Translations under genes and position numbers: made by a program | DNA from: Ditylenchus dipsaci | Lineage: Eukaryota; Nematoda; Chromadorea; Rhabditida; Anguinidae | NCBI GenBank assembly: GCA_004194705.1 | Contig: SADC01001381.1 | Location: forward strand, 186,001 to 250,000 | Direction of reading: 5' to 3' | Length of the DNA stretch: 64,000 nucleotides | In this document: positions 43,725 to 55,158 of the stretch, piece after piece | Numbering within the stretch: the stretch's first letter is position 1 | Layout: each line of letters begins with the position of its first letter | Notes under the pieces: generated by a model | What the model saw: only the letters and a program-made list of their open reading frames with translations | What the model was told of the DNA's origin: nothing | The model's database searches: none

Positions 43725-44960
43725 ATGGACGCTCTCCTTGCTAAGCCTAATTCTTTAAATTCAAATTGTGGCAACAAGAAATTCTTTCACGATGGAAGGT
43801 TGTATTATAAGCAGCGGCCGATAAGAGGAATCAATCATGGAAAGGTTTCAACAGACTGTGATCAAAAAAACCAACGGATGCAAAGGCAGAGCTTGGTTCT
43901 TTGTGGATGAGCCTTCTGCAAGTAAATTGTTTATACAGTCAACTCTCGATACAGTGCACCCTCGATATAGTGTAGATCTCGATATAGTGTACATTTTTTC
44001 AACCTCATTTAGACAGCTCTAAGCCAAACTGGCTTACAGTGTACCCTCGATATAGTGTAACCCTCGATATAATGTAAAGCTACACTGTATCGAGACTAGA
44101 TGTTATTTTGTACTAGATGTTATTTTGTAGTTTGGAAAAAGTCTTTCAGGATGGTTACAGGACATGGTTGCGATCCAGATCCATCCAATATCGCAATTGC
44201 AGCTATCAGAAACGAAGAGAAGCAGTTAGCAACTTCTACAACTATGGTAGATTCTTAAATCTAAACATTTCTTGTGAAATTGTAGCGAATTTCATCAGGC
44301 GTACCGGTGAAATAGCCGAAATCAGTCTCGCACATCTGGTATCCGAGACAATCTTCCGAAAGTAGCAGCAAGAAAACGAGGAATTCAAAGAGTCCGCACA
44401 GATGCTGATGATTGAAAACCGTCAGAAAATCCAAAGAATGTTCAGGTTAGATGTTCGAGTATTTTCCAAAAAATCTATTTGGCTTACAGAGCATTGTGAT
44501 TCCACACTCATACTCTATCTACGAAGCAGTGACCGAACGTAAACTAGATGGATGGCTTTCAGCAGACTCAGGTTATGATCAAACAATCAAAGCCGAATCT
44601 TCATCTTTGGCCGGAAGAGCTATGAGCAATGGATGGGAATGGTCAAGAAGATTTATGCTGATGGGACATTCAAGATATCTCCGCCTTTGTTTGAACAAGT
44701 TAGAGTTTCACTAAATCCCTTTTATATTTATGAAATTAATCTAATTCAGGTTTTCGTTGTACTAGCTAAAAGAAGTGGCTTCGTCTCCGTAAACGTGCGT
44801 TTTGTGTGGAAATACACGGACCGTTTTACGGCCTGCGTTTACGGACGCGGACGCAGATACGGATCCATTGTGAACAGCATATTATACGAAAACGGAACAA
44901 CTGACTTTTTGAGTGGTTTCAAGAAAAAGTCAATTTCGATGGATCGTAGGGTGTGAAGAT
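43725..44960 (+). pseudogene. FLYWCH finger plus MULE transposase remnant
   Basis: After an ACTATTTCAG acceptor, ATG at 43725 opens KKFFHDGRLYYKQRPIRGIN, then in the next frame TNGCKGRAWFFVDEP: a FLYWCH zinc finger. The two frames meet at a run of seven A (43848-43854); one more A would join them. After a MITE insertion (43936-44096), reading resumes with GCDPDPSNIAIAAIRNEEKQ, and at 44642-44697 comes KKIYADGTFKISPPLFEQ, the DGTFK.sP.LF.Q motif of MULE transposases. Many breaks. FLYWCH fingers are known partners of MULE transposases, so I read this as a MULE copy nested in the hAT element. Confidence 0.7.
43936..44096. mobile_element. Degenerate TA-flanked MITE inside the MULE remnant
   Basis: CAGTCAACTCTCGATACAGT after TA at the left; repeated CCCTCGATATAGTGTA units; right end decayed (CACTGTATCGAGACTAGA). 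Same type as 8509-8775. Confidence 0.6.
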
Positions 44961-45671
44961 TGTTTTGTTGAAAAATATTTAATGTTGAAGTCTGCGAAAA
45001 AAACCAAATAACAGGGCTAAATTTGTTTTTTTCGGGGTTTTAATGCTTCTTGGCAGAGGTTTATTGCCCTCAGTGTGCTTAAAATACCATTTTGACTCTA
45101 AAATGCTTCAGAAACATAAATGTCCGCTTAACATTACTGCAGGGGCGAAATTTCGATGCTAGTAGGTACGACATTCAAGTGGATATTCACTATACTATTT
45201 GGTAATCAGCCCTGGTTTGGGGATCTGCATGTATAAATTTAAAGTTTCAGTTCTATTATTCAGGTTACACAGGATTTGCAAACACTGCTCATGACTAATA
45301 AAGTGTGAAGCAAGAGTATTTATTACTTGTGCTGATTGCCATAATATTATTTTGACTTGTTTAAACAACAAGAACACGAAAAAGTGGTATAAAAAAAGCT
45401 AAATTCAAATAAATTTCTGTTAGACTTCACGTCTAAATAGACTTTACGTCTAAAATAGCCGTACGTCTAAATTGACTTATCTCAGCTGAATAGACTTTAT
45501 CTAGACGTGAAGTGCGTCTAACAAAAGTCTAGTTTATATATAAATAGACGCGAAAGCTCATCCCTGGTGTGGGACAATGAACCAGAAAGAAATTTGGGAC
45601 ACATAGGCAGAGATGGGTTAAAAGACCATGGCCACCTGTTCTAAATTTTTCCTTACCAATTCAAATTTTTG

Positions 45672-45900
45672 GCGCTATTAAAGAACACCCCTCCTCAAAA
45701 TTTTTATTATAAAAATTGCTGTAACTAGCCATTGAAACAACAAGTTCAGGCTTAGCCCTCAGGCCCGGGGTAGAAGTTGTGACTAATAACTGTGCTACGC
45801 ATTTTTTCTGGGTTTTGGACATATATTTGGGTACTTTTCACTCAGGTTTCAGAAGGAGAATTTTTTAGGAATTGGGGGGAGGGGGTATACGCTACTAGGG
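45672..45900. mobile_element. Poly-C-end MITE, diverged copy
   Basis: GGCGCTATTAAAGAACACCC at the left, a G-rich run and GGTATACGCTACTAGGGTC at the right. The interior (TTAGCCCTCAGGCC, GAAGTTGTGACTAATAA) is the reverse of 24220-24330. Confidence 0.6.
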
Positions 45901-46000
45901 TCAAAATTTTTTACCTAATTATTGAAATTCTGTAAGGATTTTTCACCTTGGTTCTCTAAAGAGACCCGAAATACATAAGCCTCTAGGAAAACAAGGAAGG

Positions 46001-46075
46001 GGTGGCGGCGTAGTGTAATGGTAGCACATCAGCCGGGCAAACTGAAAGCTGCAGGTTAGATTCCTGCCAGCACCA
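46001..46075 (+). other. tRNA-like sequence
   Basis: GGCGTAGTGTAATGGTAGCA fits an A box, GCAGGTTAGATTCCTGC is a perfect 5-bp T-stem with B box, and the 3' end CAGCACCA largely pairs with GGTGGCG at the 5' end. The anticodon arm is weak (no T33), so it is a tRNA relic or tRNA-derived repeat, not a confident gene. It is the best folded of the tRNA-like modules here and is not in an obvious foldback loop. Confidence 0.5.
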
Positions 46076-46195
46076 TTTTGCCTCTTCCTTCATAAACTTT
46101 TCTGGTAGCAGCGAGTGGTTCAGCCAGAGGGAGGATGGTGAGCAAAGTTCACAACGTAAAGTCTTATGATCTCTGGGGTCCACTGGAGTTTATGT

Positions 46196-46440
46196 TGATC
46201 CTTGATCCACAGCGAATTGATCCACGGTGAATTGATCCACCGGTGAATTGATCCACAAGTGATCCACAGTGAATTGATTCACACAAATTTGTCTCGGCAC
46301 GAAATTTATTTGGGTATATGGTTTTTTTCTTACACGGTACATGGTGAAAAGGGGCTGCAATAAGGGGACCGGTAAAAAAAGGGCCACAATATTAACTCTG
46401 TTTTTCTACCCTTTTACTTCTTGCTGGCTATTTTTAGTAC
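46196..46440 (-). repeat. Dispersed repeat with GGATCAATTCAC units
   Basis: Four reversed units of GTGGATCAATTCACC, then the complement of GAGACAAATTTTTG and GGTAAAAAAAGGGGC-type segments; reverse copy of 11800-12012. Confidence 0.65.
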
Positions 46441-46545
46441 GTAGTTGATGCTATTGTGGCTATTAACACTCACGTATTAGTCATGCATAGGTTTTTCAGT
46501 CATTTCTTAAAGGAACCAGCTGACTACTGCAATCCGAATAATTGT

Positions 46546-47176
46546 AACTGGTGAACAATAAGTTCCCGGACAACTTTTGAGCTCACTTTTAAAAATAAAA
46601 ATTAAACGATGAGAAAATTCCAAAAAAAAAAAGGTTTTTTAGCCCTGAATCTCCTCTTTCAAATGGCATATTGCTTTGAGCTTGACTATTTTGGATAAGT
46701 CACCATTTGGCTCCAAACACTTGTCTGGTCATTTTGAGAAGGTCACCAACAATTTTATCACTTTAACTGGTCAAATGTTTCATTGAATTTTGAGCGTCAC
46801 TACAAAATTTTATCACCTTGTTGTAGCGCAGCTCAAGAGCTACAAAACACATATTACAGAATGATTTTTGAAAATCTTTGGAAAAATCAATTTCTTGAAA
46901 AAATGACCAAAATCCGAAAAATTGACAAAAACTTTCATTGTGGTCATTTTTACAAGAAATTGATTTTTTCTAAAAGGGCATATCTCAACACTCAGATTTT
47001 CAAAAATCATTCTGTAATGGTAATGGTGACTTTTCCAAAATAGTCAAGCTGAAAGCAATATGCCATTTGAAAGAGGAGATTCAGGGCTACAAAACCTATT
47101 TTTGGAATTTTCTCAGCGTTAAATTTTTATTTTAAAAAGTGAGCTCAAAAGTTGTCCGGGAACTTATTGTCCACCA
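46546..47176. repeat. Foldback repeat
   Basis: GTTCCCGGACAACTTTTGAG and CTCCTCTTTCAAATGGCATA pair with TATGCCATTTGAAAGAGGAG and CTCAAAAGTTGTCCGGGAAC; arms about 135 bases. Ends TAACTGGTG and CACCAGTTA. No clear duplication. Confidence 0.75.
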
Positions 47177-47311
47177 GTTAGTAATCATCTAAGTATGGCT
47201 GATCCACGAAAACATTTTTGTGAGGGTTGTATAATTAGTCTTTTTTGTTCTGTGAAAGACTCTCACAATTTAAAATATATTTCTATAATCCAACCTTGGT
47301 TATACTGGATA

Positions 47312-48016
47312 ATCCATGCACCAACCAAACCAAGTGCTTGTCCAGAATGCTCGAATTAGTGCAGAAAATAAGTTTTAGAACCCAAAAACGTAAAAAATTT
47401 GATCCAAGTGGACGATTACTGAGTTTTGTTAGTACATGGGATATCGAGATAATCCAGCTACCAACATGGTCAGATGCACTACAAAAATAGTCTGAGATAA
47501 AAATAATCGACAGAGTACTACCATTTAGGCACCACTATCCAGAAACTTGGTACTTCTTGGTACTACCACTTCCATACCCTAAGGGATCCGAAACTACTCC
47601 AGAACTGGGGCTCCTGTAAGTGAAGTCGCTGTTTTAGCGTTATCAATTCGTGTCCAGGTCACGATTCTGGATAAGGTACGATGATTTTCAATTACTTTCA
47701 GCCAACTCAAAAATTTTGGATTTTGGAGGTGGACCTCCACTCAAAGGAGGTACCAGGGGTTCCCCTACCCACTCTGAAACTTACTCTTCTCATTAAAACT
47801 AGATTATGACTTTTATTCGAGGAACGATAATGTTTGCTACCACCAGGATCGGAACCTAATACCTCGAAAATTCGGAGGGTTAATTTACCTTGAGAAGGAT
47901 TAAACCTCGAGAAATTTACCTAGTGCTGAAATAAAAAAGGGTTTCTAGAAAACAAAATTCGATAACAGAATCCTTAAATAAAAATTTCTTGCCGAGACAA
48001 ATTTTTGTGGATCAAT
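47312..48016. repeat. Dispersed repeat copy; otherwise nothing recognised
   Basis: 47312-47510 is the reverse complement of 11557-11720 (ATGCTCGAATTAGTGCAGAA). 47511-47980 shows no gene. 47990-48016 (GAGACAAATTTTTGTGGATC) is the left half of a GGATCAATTCAC repeat split by the next element. Confidence 0.55.
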
Positions 48017-48284
48017 CAGTGTGGGGAATACAGTTAATTTTAACTGGATTTTGAAAATTAGTTAAAAATAACTAATTTGAAAAATAGTTAATTTTAACTG
48101 ATTTTAAATTTTAGTTAAAATTAACTGAAACCCAAATCCAGATAAAAATAGTTAAAATTCTTTATCTTTTTGCTTCTTTTGTCTTTTTTGGTACTTTTCG
48201 GTGTTTTTAGTGCTTTTCTCGTGCTTCTCATGGTCCAAAACTTCCAGGATGACTAGTTACAGTCATAAAAGAAGAAAAAATTTT

Positions 48285-48358
48285 TGCCTCGTGCCAGACT
48301 CGAACTCGAACAAAAGTTTTTTTTTTGGGCCACCCTTCACCACTAGGCCATAGAAACT
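48285..48358 (-). other. tRNA-like module, left arm
   Basis: On the minus strand TATGGCCTAGTGGTGAAGGG (A-box-like) and GAGTTCGAGTCTGGCACGA (B-box-like), ending GGCA. Mirrored at 48551-48620. Confidence 0.5.
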
Positions 48359-48550
48359 CATGTCTGAGAGAGACCATTCCGATAACATATATTAACATGG
48401 ATTTATTTTCTCGCTTTAGTGTGCTTGCATCCATTAACTGCAGCAAAACTTATTCACTTGAGACAGTTGTACAAACAGGAAATTGCTTGATATTTTGCAA
48501 AATAAATCCATGTTAATACATGTTATCGGAATGATCTCTCTCAGAGATGA

Positions 48551-48620
48551 GTTTCTATGGCCTAGTGGTGAAGGGTGGCAAAAAAAAACTTTTGCTCGAG
48601 TTCGAGTCTGGCACGAGGCA
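48551..48620 (+). other. tRNA-like module, right arm
   Basis: Plus-strand partner of 48285-48358, nearly identical, so the element would offer two converging-arm Pol III-like promoters, one on each strand. Confidence 0.5.
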
Positions 48621-49201
48621 AAAATTTTTTTCTTCTTTTATGACTGTAACTAGTCATCCTGGAAGTTTTGGACCATGAGAAGCACGAGAAAAGCACTAAA
48701 AACACCGAAAAGTACCAAAAAAGACAAAAGAAGCAAAAAGATAAAGTATTTTAACTATTTTTAACTGGATTTGGGTTTCAGTTAATTTTAACTAATATTT
48801 AAAATCAGTTAAAATTAACTATTTTTCAAATCAGTTATTTTTAACTTATTTTCAAAATCCAGTTAAAATTAGAGATGGCCTCGGGACGGGACGGGAATCC
48901 CGTCCCGTCCCGTCCCGAAGGGATTTTAGGGCTTGTCCCGTCCCGGTGTCCCGTCCCGGAAAAAAATTCTAGTGTGTCCCGTCCCGGAATGATTTTTCGA
49001 TTTTTCCTTCATTTTTCCTTTATTTTTCCCTTATTAATGGATCGGGACGTCCCGTCCCGTCCCGAAGGGTTTTTAGGCATTGTCCCGTCCCGGTGTCCCG
49101 TCCCGAAATTTTTTAAAGTAAATTTTGTCCCGTCCCGTCCCGAAATAGGCTATTTGCCATCTATAGTTAAAATTAACTGTATTCCCCACACTGGGATCAA
49201 T

Positions 49202-49991
49202 TCACTGTGGATTAATTCACTGTGGATCAATTCACCTGTGGATCAATTCACTTGTGAATCGATTCGCCGTGGAGCAATTCGCCTAATGCCCCTTCAAACG
49301 CATATGAAGATTCTAATGTAAAATTCTCAACACAAACTGATGAGCAACAGCGAAATACATGTCAATTAACACACTTTACAAACTCAAAAAATAAATCTGC
49401 CGGGAAAATTCTTTTTTTTGCCTGTTCCTACCAGGACAAATCCAATTTCAACCAAACTTGAAATTGCTTGTAAAGTCTCAAATACAATTTTCGCAGAGAC
49501 AGCAAAATGCAAAGGATACATTTACGTTTATCATCAAATATTTTGTAAACAGTTCAGGGAATGTTAGAACCAGTGTTGTTCCAGCGCCGGGGCCAATTAA
49601 AAATTATGGTCGGCGCCGGCGCTAAATTTTTTTGACCGGGCCACAGCGTATCAGAATTAGAGACCGCATCGGGACAGGATCCCGGGCGGGGTCCCGTCCC
49701 GCCTGCCCTGATTTTGGCCAAAATCACGTCCCAAAATCCCGCCCGATCATTTCTCAAATCCCGATCCCGAAATTTGTGAAATCCGAATGGCAAATTTTCT
49801 AGTCAATCAAAATCGTTAAAGAATACATCAAAATCTTCATCAAAATATAATACCATTAAAACGGTGGTTATATTTTTCAGAATATCTGGATACCCGTTCA
49901 GGTTGGTTTACCTTGGCCCATCAAGCAAAAGGTCAATTTTCGGTCAATTTTTTTTTATCGAAAAATGTCAACCGCCACTTAAAAACATGTT
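49202..49991. other. Repeat fragments, no gene
   Basis: 49202-49285 holds four GTGGATCAATTCACCT-type units. 49574-49790 holds GGCGCCGGCGC and GGGTCCCGTCCCGCC fragments that resemble the GC-rich hAT ends at 51934 and 41175. No complete element. Confidence 0.4.
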
Positions 49992-50189
49992 TTAAAGGAC
50001 CATGCTCTTTGAGCGCAGCGGCATGCGCAAAATTTGAATCGGCGGGGCACACTTCTCTTTCGTCTCGCACTGTACTCTTTGGAGTAATGGCGAACGACTC
50101 CAAAGAGTAAAGTTTGAGACGAAAAAGAAGTGTCCCCGCCGATTCGAATTTTGCGCATGTCGCTGCGCGTAAAGAGCATGGTCCTTTAA
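49992..50189. mobile_element. TTAA-flanked short hairpin element
   Basis: TTAA plus AGGACCATGCTCTTTGAGCG, and CGTAAAGAGCATGGTCC plus TTAA. The arms pair almost throughout; centre CACTGTACTCTTTGGAGT as in 16252-16456. Confidence 0.8.
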
Positions 50190-50639
50190 GCATGATTCAG
50201 GTGCTGAAACGTTGGAAAAAGATAATTTTGGGCAATTTTGGGTCACTTAGGGATTTTTTACTCCAGTCAAAATGTTTATTTTCGAAAAGATTCGAACCGA
50301 TTTTTCATTGTCGGTCCGTATCTAAGACTCAGACCGGGAATAACCTGGGAATATTCCCATCACCCAACCCTAGGTAAGACCGAACCGTGTTCAGGATGTT
50401 ATTTGATAACATATTCTGCTTTAATTCCAATTTTCCATCAATAACAATGTTTTAAAAACATAAAAGATAATAACCTTTTAGAGTACGACCTTTTGATTGT
50501 ATTTGATCCCTAGCTATCAATGACGTCGTTTATGTGACAGATGGGCCAATAAAATATTTCTGAAGGTATTTTCAGTCATAGAGCAATTTATGTGTATGAT
50601 TTCTTGTAAAAAACGAAAAAATCCCGAAATTTGAACAGG

Positions 50640-51460
50640 ATCCCGGCGGGATCCCGAAATGGCTAGACTTTGCTTAGTCCCTCCACGGTTGACCCACTTT
50701 TGAGGGGAATTTTTAAAGACCGATTGCATATTCGTGTTTCTCCCGCAGGCTTGGAGTTGAGATGCGCACACCCACATACCTTAGACACAAATCACTCGGA
50801 AGAGACTCTGGATGCATAAAAAAGCATGCATACCAGAGTTTATTTATGCGGTAGCCCCAGTATTCAAAACAACTGTTCAACATCCTCCTTTTTGGAACAA
50901 ATTGCCCTCTTTTCGGTCCTTTCCCACCCCAAAACAGCCCTAAGTCCCTTTAAAAACGGTCTAAAAAAGTAATTTTGGGTAGTCCGAAAACTCGATTTTT
51001 TATTGACTAAAACTCAAAATAATGCCTTTGGTTGCAGTATAGAATCCACCCCCCCCCCCCCCCTCACGGGGACTGATCAGATCGAGGAGATAACATCATT
51101 TTCGTGTTTCTCGACCACGATTTCATGAGAAAGCCGGCTGTTTTTTTGGTTCTGACAAAAAAAAATTCCGAACCACAGGGGGACGGGGTATCATGGTTTT
51201 TTAGTCAAAATTTGAAAAATTTAAATTGGCGCCTTTTGAATTTTAAAGGGATAAAGGGCTGTATTGGAGAGGAAGGAATAAAAGGGGCCACTTTTATGGC
51301 AGAACAATATAAAAGTAAATATATGTATTCTTCGACTGCCTCACCATGTTTTTCAACTGGGCCGTGGCAAAAAGAGACTCTATATGCATTTTATGGTCAA
51401 GAGTACTTCTCGGAATCATGTCTAAGGTAAGTGTGTGCGCGCATCTCTAACTCTCACGTT
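50640..51460. repeat. Fragments of the GC-hairpin module and its flanks
   Basis: 50745-50880 is a right half (GGAGTTGAGATGCGCACACC, then GGATGCATAAAAAAGCATGC); 51335-51455 is a left half (CTCGGAATCATGTCTAAGGT). Between them are a C run (51048-51063) and GAGATAACATCATTTTCGTG-type sequence shared with 59480 and 63010. 50190-50639 shows nothing recognisable. Confidence 0.5.
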
Positions 51461-51855
51461 TTTTAAATCTTTTACTGAAAAAAGATATCTTGTTGAGTAG
51501 CTGAGATTCAGGGCTACACGATAGTTAAAAAAATTAAAAGTGTACCTACAAAGTGACGAGAAAAAGAGAAAAGTTCAAAAAAATTGAAATTTTGGTACTA
51601 GAAATAAGTATTTTGGTACTAGAAAAAGGTACCACCGGTCATATTTGTGTCATTAATTTTGGGTCTTGACATGAGGGTCTTGACCGTCCGTCCGTCACAC
51701 TTTTTCTGAATTTGTGGTGTTCAAGACTGATTTTTGCCTACTTTTTGAAATTTGACCTTTGATATTTTTCCGGAACCCTCAAGTTTAACATCTTAGCTTT
51801 CTTTTAAGCAGAAATACGTGAAATTAAAGATGCTTTTAAAAAATTTTTGACGCTA

Positions 51856-52730
51856 CTGGCTTATACCTCCCCCCCCCCCAAAAAGCTACTTTCTTATACC
51901 CCCCCCCCCCCCCCGAAAAATCGGACCTACTGGCATACCTGCACGGGCGCCGGCTAAAAAATCTTAACAGTCGGGCGCCGGCGCTGGCGCCCGGCGCCAC
52001 TTCAGCTGCGGCGCCGGCGCCTGAATGTTAAGATTTCAGCTGTCTTGACAATGTTTTAGTAAATTCAAAATTTTCTCAGATTTTTTTGCAGACAAGTTAT
52101 TTTAATCTTATAGTAAATTTTTATTATTTATTTTATTTATTTTTAATTTTTATTTTATGTTTATCACATGTAAATCACAAAATTTCATCACCGGTTTTTG
52201 CTTTTTTTTTGATGTTCTCCACTATCTGATGAAGATGTTGACAGCCGGCAGAAAAAGCTCCACTGGCCCAGTACTTTTAAAAAGCAAAACAATGCTTGTT
52301 TATAACAGCAACATGATAAATTTTTAATTTCTCATAATTGTTGCTATTCCAAATACAAAAAATTTCTATTTAAAAACATGAAATGTTAGATTAGTCTTTG
52401 TTACATTCTATTATTTTATTTACAAACATGGCTTGATGCCGGCGCCTGGCGCCGTATTTCCTCTTTTAGGCGTCGGCGCCGGCGCCGACGACCGGCGCCG
52501 AATTAATTGTGGCGCCCAGCGCCGATTTTTCTCAGCGTGCAGGTATGCCTACTGGCTTTAACCCCCCCCCCCCAAAATCAAGTTTTTTCAGAGTATCTAA
52601 AAATCATTTTTAAGTAATAATTTTGTCGTAAAAAGGCTGGAAAAGCAATTTTAAAGGGATTATGGGCTGTATTGGGAGGGGAAGGGAACAATAGGGGGCC
52701 ACTTTTTAGTCAATTTTTTTTGGCCATTCT
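51856..52730. mobile_element. Poly-C-end element, left part, split by a GC-rich element
   Basis: GACGCTACTGGCTTATACC with a C run and a second CTACTTTCTTATACC with a C run, then GGACCTACTGGC; after the insertion 51934-52548 it resumes with CTACTGGCTTTAACC and a C run, matching the three-unit left arm of 32774-33734. The right arm is not seen; the GC-hairpin module follows. Confidence 0.6.
51934..52548. mobile_element. GC-rich TIR element with GGCGCCGGC arrays
   Basis: ATACCTGCACGGGCGCCGGC at the left, GCGTGCAGGTATGC at the right, mirrored GGCGCCGGCGCC repeats in both arms and an AT-rich middle. CTACTGGC stands on both sides; because it overlaps the ends, the duplication could be 6-8 bp. The host element provides the context for the empty site. 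Confidence 0.7.
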
Positions 52731-52739
52731 TCGGCTGTC

Positions 52740-53075
52740 TCACCATGTTTTTCAACATGGGTCGTGGCAAAAAGAGACCCTATATGCATTTTATGGTCAA
52801 GAGTACTTCTCGGAATCATGTCTAAGGTAAGTGAGTGCGCGCATCTCTAACTCTCAAGCCCCTGCGCCCCTTCGGGCGCGCAGGGGCTTGGGGCTTGGAG
52901 TTGAGATGCGCACACCCACATACCTTGGACACAAATCACTCGAAAGTGACTCTCGAAAGGATGCAGGAATGCAGGATCACTCGAAAGGATGCATGAAAAA
53001 GCATGCATACCAGAGTTTATTTATGCGGTTGGCCCCAGTATTCAAAACTATGTTCAACATCTTTGATTTTTCGAC
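52740..53075 (+). repeat. GC-hairpin module, copy E
   Basis: ATGTCTAAGGTAAGTGAGTG, CCCCTGCGCCCC hairpin, ATGCGCACACCCACATACCT, then a local duplication of CACTCGAAAGGATGCA at 52938-52992. Confidence 0.75.
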
Positions 53076-53099
53076 CGAAAAGGGTTTGGGTTCGAGGCT

Positions 53100-53960
53100 A
53101 ATTTTCTGAAAACTTCGCAATTTAATGTCGTATATCTTTCCGGAACCCTCAAGTTCAACATTTTTTCTCTCATTTGAGCGCAAAAACGTATAATTGAAAT
53201 GGCTTCTAAAAAAAGTTTTCTTTGCCCTCCAAATTGGTGATGGTGGACTTTATCCTGGGTTTAAGGTGGGTTTTTCTGTTCAAGCCCACTTTTCTGCCAT
53301 TTTTTGTGAATTTATGTCAAATATCTTTGCGGAACCCTGAAGAACAACATCTTGGCTACTTTCGAAGTTGCTTCTAAAAAAAGTTTTCCTTGCCCCCCAA
53401 ATTGGTGATGGTGAATTTTAGCCTGGGTTTAAGGTGGATTTTTGTGTTCAAGCCCACTTTTCTGCCAGGTAGGGTGGGTAAATGGCCACTTAGGGTGGAT
53501 AGGTAGCCAGATAGGATAGTTAAGTGCTCAGGTGTAATCTCTACAATCAAATTTTGATATGAAGTACACCCTGGGACCAGGTCAGGTGTACGTTATAGTA
53601 GACTTAACAGGCGAAGGTTGGCGAGGTAGGCGAGGATAGGTGAGGAAATGCAAGGGTTGGCGAGGATAAGCGAAATAAGTGAAAAAAGGTAAGGCTAGGG
53701 CGAGGGTACGCGAGGTAGGCGAAAATAGGCGAGGATAGACGAAGAAAGCCTAGAATAGGCAAGGGTATGCAAGGTAGAGTAGGTGGGTTAACAGGTAGGG
53801 GGATGATCTAGCCTAACCATTAACGCACTCAAAAGATAAATCTACCCGAACTATTATTTTAAATGAACCACTAATGTTCCCGAAACACAGGAATAGTGCT
53901 TGAACTACCAATGTTTCCGAACGGCATAGGCGCCGATAGGCGCCTGCAGACCCTAGTTAA
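53100..53960. repeat. Dispersed repeat with GGCGAGG minisatellite
   Basis: Shares TTTCCGGAACCCTCAAGTTC, TAGCCTGGGTTTAAGGTGGA, GGCGAGG units and GGCGCCGATAGGCGCCTGCA with 34950-36540, in the same order, so a unit of roughly 900 bases has been duplicated at a distance. Confidence 0.7.
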
Positions 53961-55055
53961 AAATATTGTTTACGTGAATTATAAGGGCTGACACGCTGTG
54001 GGGCTCTGTTTTTCAACAGCTGCTTTTTAACACTAGAATTCCCGACTGTAACGTTCGACTACCTGGCAGTAAAAGACCTTCTGAGCACGAATATAGCAAA
54101 ATCAGGCCACCTCGCTAGAGTACAATGCCCACAATTACCGCAATTCTCACAGAGACTCATTGAAAATCGGGCGGTTTTTTCTTCAGGCTGGTGAGCAGTG
54201 AACTTATCGAGTTCAGCATTTTATTTTATGCTCATAAGAAAGTCCTTTGTCTGAGCTTTCTGATGGTATGTCGTTTGCCTACATTGAAAAATATTATCGT
54301 AAGTAAAAAATTAAAATAATAAAATAAGACCATTTTGAGAAATTTACGATTTTTCTAAAAGCATGGGAAATTTTTGCACTCTGGCCTTTTATCTGCTCGA
54401 TGCTTGCTCAATACTTGTAGAGAAATTGAAGAGCAACAACATAGGTCAAAAATTAGCACAAGAATCTAAAAGAAGTCACTCAGAAATTACAGGAGAAGAG
54501 GTTTCCTGGTATCGAAATTTGGAGAGTACTCCCTGTCGGGTTTTCAATGAAAATTTTTGCTGACAATATATCAAAATGATCTGCAACAAAAATGCTACAG
54601 AACTAGTGCAAAGACTCACAAGTCAACAAGCAAATATCACAAAATTCAAGCCAAAACAATTTCACACCAAAACCATACCGAAAACTAGAGGCTTCTAGAC
54701 GAAAATTCAGGTGGTTGTGGCATAGTTTTCGTAATTTTCACAAAAATAAAATATTCTGAAAATAAAAATATCGCGTGATAGAGCACGAAAAACTGCATCA
54801 GATACAATGATTAGATCACAGGTGTAGCTCTGTTTTTCTGCTTTTTCAGAAAGTTGAACAAGTGTAAATAATAACTTTCAGTGATTTTCTAAAATTTTCA
54901 AATTTTCATTAAATTTTTTGTTGTTGTCATGTTTGCTTTTTTGTGCCCTTTTTTCTTGATAATCTACGTTTTTGGTAATTTTTTCTTTTCGATTTGTTAT
55001 CTGCGTTATTATTTATTTTATATAACAGAGGTGTAAGTGTAAATCACAAGCGGAA
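53961..55055. other. No gene or repeat recognised
   Basis: AT-rich. A 66-codon frame at 54363-54563 has no recognisable motif. Confidence 0.4.
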
Positions 55056-55158
55056 ACAGTCGAATCGGAAACCCGTACCTTCGATAAACGGACACCCCGT
55101 GAAACGGACATCTTAGGGAGTTACCAAGGGGTGTCCCCTTTTTCGAAGTTCCACTGTA
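55056..55158. mobile_element. Short TA-flanked MITE
   Basis: CAGTCGAATCGGAAACCCGT at the left, GAAGTTCCACTG at the right, next to TA; resembles pogo-type ends. Confidence 0.45.

Larger units (their letters stand above)
40062..45566. mobile_element. Large hAT element carrying several nested elements
   Basis: CAGGGATGAGATTTCGCGTC at the left, GACGCGAAAGCTCATCCCTG at the right, with a perfect 8-bp duplication GTGTGGGA (40054-40061, 45567-45574). When nested elements 40149-41066 and 41175-42307 are set aside, the left arm reads on from 40148 to 41067-41174 to 42308-42420, and pairs with 45275-45566 over about 300 bases (ATAATATTATGGCAGTCAGC with GCTGATTGCCATAATATTAT). GTCTATTTAGACGTACG-type repeats fill the subterminal zone. 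The interior has a hAT transposase remnant (42845-43270) and a FLYWCH/MULE remnant (43725-44960). Confidence 0.85.
48017..49193. mobile_element. hAT-type foldback with two tRNA-like modules
   Basis: CAGTGTGGGGAATACAGTTA at the left, TAACTGTATTCCCCACACTG at the right, with a perfect 8-bp duplication GGATCAAT. TTAATTTTAACTG repeats are mirrored near both ends. Both arms carry the same tRNA-like sequence (48285-48358 minus, 48551-48620 plus). A GGGACGGG-rich element is nested at about 48871-49164, with AGAGATGGCCTCGGGACGGG and GCCATCTATA ends and a TTAAAATT direct repeat. Confidence 0.85.

Noticed and set aside
46001..46075. Functional tRNA gene
   Set aside because: T-arm and acceptor are tRNA-like, but the anticodon arm lacks T33 and a clear 5-bp stem.
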